Assembly (NCBI RefSeq): GCF_021134715.1
Contig: NC_060017.1
Coordinates: 7,068,001-7,132,000 of the forward strand
Source of the DNA: Daphnia pulex
Taxonomy: Eukaryota; Arthropoda; Branchiopoda; Diplostraca; Daphniidae
Direction: 5' to 3'
DNA length: 64,000 nucleotides
The notes beneath the pieces were generated by a model. It was not told the origin of the DNA. It saw only the letters and a list, made by a program, of their open reading frames with translations, and ran no database searches. A program made the translations under genes and the position numbers. This document shows, one piece after another, positions 58,530 through 64,000 of this stretch. Position 1 is the first letter of the stretch; each line of letters starts with the position of its first letter.

Positions 58530-61500
58530 AGTATGTCCCGCAGCAGCACAAAGGGACGGGTCAACGGGTACGAATAAGGAGAACCTCCTGCAATGAATGA
58601 GATCGTAAATTTGCCAGTGTTGCACAATATATATAAGCGCTGTGCGACCCATAACAGCGTGCTGGATACAACGCACAAACAAGATTAAATATGAAAAAGC
58701 CTTTTTTTTTTGAAAATGTTTGATTCACGATACGACTAATGAATTCCTCCATGTACGTACTATATAAGAATATAAAGTGTTAACTCTTTTTCCTGCTGGA
58801 GAGGCCAAGCATTAATCATCACAACACCTTTTGTTCCGTTATAAGCGCTATATAGCCAGCTATGGCTGAATTAACGAAGGAACCAAAATGATGCGCTGAA
58901 ATTTCATATATAAAATATTAGCGATGACGTCAGCTGAATTTGCATATTATACGATGCGATGTTATGTATCTATAGCTGGAAAAAGAACCTTGACTTTGTT
59001 CATCTGCCTGCTGTGGCGACCCCAAAATGTTATTCATTTAAGCCAACCAAATTTCGCGCTATCCACTGCTGCGCTCATGTTCCATATTAAAATGAGGTAA
59101 ATGGAAATCGATATGTTATAAAACTTTTGTTGACAAACCTTGAAATATCTCAGTATACACGTAATTAATTTTGCATAAGCCTATACGCGCGTAAACAAAG
59201 AAAAATGCAATCACATTCCACGGCTAGAGGATAACCTATACATTTATACAAGCGTAAGTAATATATTTTATCAAGGCAAGTGATTGCACTTGGGTTAATT
59301 TGATGAAACCCCAAAAAATAAAATAAAATGAAGATCAAAAGGTGCTGTCGACCGTCTGCTGCTGCTGCGGTGTTGCTCTAATAATAAAAGTGGACACTTG
59401 GGCTTACATAGTAGGGCTCTATACAGGACCTAACAACTAAGTGTCTATTTGGCTTCTTACTCTCCTCCTGGTGATACGTAATAAATATATATATGACAGT
59501 GAAAAACTCACGCTGAGAGAGCGAAGACATCCGGGATGATGCATCACGTTGCGGGAATAACCATCCGCCTTTTCTCGCTTATTTTCTCCCCCCCTGCTCT
59601 CCGGATGCTGCACAACGTATTGATCTTTATATAATACATAAGCATAAACATTGGGCACATTCATTCTCATCATCCAGTGCGCAATCTGACTCTCTCAACG
59701 GATATTCGTTTATATATCGAATCATATAGTATAGATATAGTGGGCGTGCGGTTATTATTGTCCAGGGGTTTATTGGTTTTTCACTGGAAAATGGCGTCGT
59801 AGAAAGTCAAACAAATTGATGCATCCGCGCTCTATACATCACCGCGGTTTATTCAGTATATACATATACACAAAGCACTGAGCAACGGAATATCAACCGC
59901 GGGAGTCTGTACGTACGTGTCGCGCATCTCTAGGGGAAACTGAATGAGCACACGGCAGCACGCAGCATCACAGCATAATATAGAAAGTTCACTTTACACT
60001 TCCAACGATTGGTCATTAGTGAACGCATACGAAGGCGTGAATAACCTTTACATCCCCCCCTATATTATCTAAACCCGCAATAACAAACGACAACCTTTAC
60101 AGGTGAACTTGCTACTCTCTCCGAACGAGATTACGTGGGAAAAAAGAAAACAACGAAAAATCAATTAAATCAGCACTACATACACGTCCACAAGCGAAAA
60201 CAGAATTTGCTGGCGAAAAAGTTGTTTTGAGACTGCACAGCACACGACGCAGCAAGTTGGATGATTCGATTATTCGAGAATAAATGTTTTGGCTGCTGCT
60301 GCTGGGGAAACTATATTTTTTTACTTTCTTTTTATCCAGCACCAGCGGACCATATGTATTGGGAAAAGTTAATAAACTTTTATGTAAGCCTCGTGAAACA
60401 TTTTCCGGCATGTGTGTTTTGAATTGCGATGCTGAAAAATTAAAAGTCGTTGACGGTTTGTCCAAATTTTTGTTTCACAATGTTTGCGGTTTAGAAACAG
60501 ATGGTCCCATTCCAGCACTAAATTCCACGTGAATGTAATCCATCCATTGCTCCTGTCGGGACTGTCTGTTTATATTCTGCAGTTATCGATATGATATCCT
60601 CATCTACAGTTTTGTGTAACTTGAGAAACGACGAAAACGCTAATTAGTATTAAGCTTGTTATTCCGGTTGTCATTTAAATTTTCAATGTGAAATCAAATA
60701 ATCACAGAGTTGATCTTTCAAAAAATAAAAACTAGATTGTATCATTCTGCAAAGAATGACGTAAGGTAGATAATATTGAGTTTCTCGTATAGACTTATTC
60801 TCTAGCCATTTGCGTAATTAGAACAACTCTTCGATTGCGTGTGTAGAGCAGCTATATATACATGCGTAATGATTATGTCCTTTGTCCGCCTTGTACTCTA
60901 CGTAATTCTAATACACACAGCAGCCATCGTGATCTTTGTAAATGAAGAAGAACTATATGCAAATATACGTGCTGGGATATTCAGTACAGTACGAACTATG
61001 TCGGCTAGATAAAGCTGCGAGACTATATCATCTATTGATCAAAGCCAAACCGAGCGTGAGACAGCGAGAAGTTGGGCAGCAGCAGCAGCACTCGGCGAAT
61101 AAAAAAATACCCGGCCAGTGCGACTTCCGCCCAAACAGCTTCATGATCCGTTGGCTTTAGCCTTATAGACTCTATACGCCAGCATAGAGATCGTTTCAAG
61201 GACGGAGAGAGTGAGCGAAAGGAGCGAAACGATCAAGATGAGACTCTCTTTTCTTTCCATCATAAGCCCCGCCCAATGGAATCCATCCACGTCCGGAATG
61301 GAAAAAGAAAAATCCAAAACATAAATATCATAGTAAAAGCGGTACGGTGCTGTAGAAAAGATAGAAAATAACTTTTTGTACAAAGCAAAAGAGAAGAGCA
61401 TATAGCACACCGACGCTGTTGCTGAGCACAAAAACTGTATGATGCCGCCCTTCTCCCGCCCGCTTGCTGACACACTGTTGAAAGTGCATTGCATAACGGA

Positions 61501-64000
61501 ACGCGTTTCAATCCTCCCATATATCCCGGCCGCTCGCATAATAAACATTGAAAATAGACTCTGATCAAAAAACTAAAAGAAAGAAATGGCATCACGCACC
61601 CCCCAGTGTTTTTGAATGAGCTCCATTGAGTTGCAGAGAGACAAAAATGGCATCAACATCTTTATAGCATCAACCAAGTGCGCCCGGCCAAGTGTTTTAT
61701 TTCTTATTCTTTTACATACAAGGTCTTGCACGGATTATGTCACACGCAACTTTTCTTGGCGCGGAGTAAAATCATTTTATTTTTTCAAATGTTTTTTAGA
61801 CAAAGTGGCTTAATACACCAAACCACTTTTGTCTGCTCTGTTTATCTTTAATTTCCTGGTATAGCTTTTTCCGTACGTGTACATCCCGCGGGAACCCATC
61901 AGTATTATTTTCTGTACACACGCAATAAATGAATAATTGTTTCGGCTCCATTGCGAATATGACGAGGCTAATACACGTGACGCAAATGATGGTTGGAACA
62001 GAATATAACTACAGTGTACATGTTCAAAATGAGCGATTATCCGCCAAGGTCTCGTATCTATACTGATGATGAAAAGTGATCATAATCGAGGGACCCAGGA
62101 TTACATCATTTGACTATTAGGAACGCAGGCAATCATTATATAATCATTTGTTAGCATCTATATTATCCTATCCTCCGTATCCACATGCGAATTTATCCCT
62201 AATTGAAATCCTTTATTTAAAAAAAATTTGTTTTCAACCAAAAGTTTGATTATACTACGAAATAATTTCTCGTGTATTAGTCAGTGACTATACGAATGAA
62301 TTAATCACTTGGACGACGCAATAAGTAAAAGTGTTTTTCTTGTTTTGGAACTGAAATTATTGGCAAAGAATAAAATACCTTAGGCGTAGTCCCACTTTCG
62401 GACACAACACCTGGCGGATTGTTATTCCTTTTACGCTTTTAAAAAATAAATAGAGATTTGTAGAGTGAGTGTATGAGATTGGCAGATTCCCAAATTCTTT
62501 TTTAAAAAAATAATTTTGTTTTTCCTTTCACGCGCGAAAAAAAAATTGGACACGCCATATGGAACAACAAAATAAAAATGTTGGTGGAGGGATAAAGTTT
62601 TTTTTTTTAAATAAGTATAGACGTGGGAAATTGCCAACGTCACACAATGTTGGCGACACCATGGCCAATCTTGCGCTATATAGCTAGGCTACACACTGTC
62701 CAGCTCAGACACAAAGGAAATAAATCGAAAGAATATTTGGAATTCTTTTCAAGCTGATGTATAACGTTATTATATAATACCGCCGCCGCTATAGATAATC
62801 TCATCGTATTCTCGTTTATGAATGTCTGCTGTCGGCGAAACATGTCTCCGACACTTACGGCGCGCACAATCATAATTCCACTCGGCTTGTGTACAAGTTA
62901 TTTTGTTTTCGGAGATATATATAACGTCGTTACACGTTTCTCTCTCGAGTTTCACGCACCACATAGTCTCACCCGTATTGCTTTGAGGCATTGATCGTTA
63001 CTCTTTTCCCAGTAATTGACTTAGCCGTCTATATCAAGACACACACCATCTTTCATCAACTTTCAGTCTAGCGGAGAAAGTTCATGTTGCTATAATAATA
63101 CAATTGCTAATAATTGAGAGAAGCGGAACAAAAGGACCCAACCGCACTTGAATAACATATATCCCAGCATCTGCTGTTGTTTAATATTTTCTTCCTATAA
63201 CGTGATTAGACATCTCTCTGATATATAGACCTGTAGGGTGCTGTGAATTGCGTGGATTGAATAGAGAAAGTCGTACACGACACGGAGCCAGGAAATAACA
63301 AGTTGCCTATTCTCTATATAGATGAATCGAGTATAGTGCGACGACGGAAATATAAGGAGCGCGTTGATTGAATTCCGCGCGGCGGGACGGATAAATAGAA
63401 TCAACACAGCAGAGCTCGGCTGACATCGTCTCTCGAGATCAAACGGCGTGACGCTCTGAATCTTGTCTTGGCCAACTCAAAGAAAAGATATATTTATGGC
63501 TATAATAAAGAGAACTATATGCTGCCAAAGGCGTTGTGTCGTTTCGTTTTGAACGCGCCATCGCGGTAGGAGGTTAGGTTATCAGTTCAAAAAACATTTA
63601 AAAAAGGGCGCCAATACTTATTTTACTATACACGCCGACTGCGGGGAATGCGATTTCAATCGCTTAACTGATGGCATAGTCCAAAAGACACACAGTGCGC
63701 AGTTGAGATTGACAGGCAGGGGTTTTTTTTAAAGCTGTTGCTCCATTATTTATTGGCTTACGTCAGCATCTTCTCGTCCTATCGGTCTCGGGATATCGTG
63801 AAAGCGCGGTTATTCGGTGTCGTATGTTGTGTTGTTTTCCACATTGCAGTTCAGTTAGACTCCTCGGATTCCCTTTGATCATCAGACACAACAACACAAC
63901 GCCCCGTTTGATTTCTCATCTCATTAAGTTCGGTACAACCCAATGCGCATCTTGATAGTCTCAGATTAGTTGAGGTGATGTGTGAAAAGCAGCTTCGAAT
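58530..64000. other. Intergenic, VKR upstream region, no supported gene
   Basis: About 5.5 kb with many short frames on both strands and numerous TATATA runs, but no recognisable domain or consistent exon chain. The last 200 bp (63800-64000) contain a TCAGTT initiator-like sequence at about 63850 and could be the leader of a gene beyond the window; this is only a suggestion. Candidate ORF 60284-60532 is listed separately. Confidence 0.5.
60284..60532 (+). CDS. Hypothetical 82-residue ORF with signal-peptide-like start
   Basis: Begins MFWLLLLGKLYFFTFFLSS, a convincing secretory leader shape, followed by about 60 residues with four cysteines. No domain is recognised. In an AT- and CTG-rich region such a frame can arise by chance, so this is a candidate only. 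Confidence 0.2.
   Translation: MFWLLLLGKLYFFTFFLSSTSGPYVLGKVNKLLCKPRETFSGMCVLNCDAEKLKVVDGLSKFLFHNVCGLETDGPIPALNST

Overview
This is a gene-dense animal nuclear locus. Introns are very short (often 60-110 bp), UTRs are compact, and spliced bilaterian genes sit back to back on both strands. The protein content (a Venus kinase receptor, compact orthologues of human housekeeping genes, short introns) fits a small-genome arthropod, most likely a cladoceran crustacean such as Daphnia. That assignment is an inference from style and gene content, not a database match. Most genes are spliced, so I assembled exons by hand from splice signals, reading frame and remembered family sequence; internal exon borders are predictions.

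Layout: 1-3.6 kb holds no gene I can support. 3.6-8.3 kb carries a zinc metallochaperone of the COBW/ZNG1 family (-) and an ANKRD16-like ankyrin protein (-). 10.8-14.0 kb carries a large nuclear-looking protein with an NRF1/EWG-type DNA-binding segment and one zinc finger (+). 15.1-23.6 kb is a tight housekeeping cluster: TP53RK/Bud32 kinase (+), DHRS4-like reductase (-), LSM1 (-), PIGO (+) and ornithine aminotransferase (-). 25.1-38.9 kb carries HPDL (-), KCTD9 (+), an ADGRA-type adhesion GPCR (+), TFIIIC subunit GTF3C5 (-) and RCC1L (+), with two short divergent promoters (HPDL/KCTD9 and GTF3C5/RCC1L). 38.9-45.2 kb is repeat-rich and has no recognised protein gene. It holds a possible spliced noncoding or micropeptide transcript, a duplicated exon-intron unit, a tRNA-like fragment, a 530-bp foldback element and a small family of dispersed repeats. 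45.3-46.0 kb is ACOT13 (+). 46.3-58.5 kb is one large receptor gene (-). 58.5-64.0 kb has no supported gene.

The most interesting object is the receptor gene at 46.3-58.5 kb. Its 3' half is a classic Venus kinase receptor: ANF-receptor-like Venus flytrap, one membrane span, insulin-receptor-type tyrosine kinase. The eight exons that open the gene encode a second, different bindable module that reads like the bacterial glycine-betaine/OpuAC periplasmic-binding fold. The last two pieces of that module lie on either side of a 3.3-kb intron and join in frame, which argues that this is one gene with two tandem solute-binding-type ectodomains.

Other signals worth following are near-perfect CTCF-like motifs close to several gene starts, an in-frame mitochondrial presequence placed ahead of a peroxisomal DHRS4 (SRL C-terminus), and a degenerate autoproteolysis site in the adhesion GPCR.
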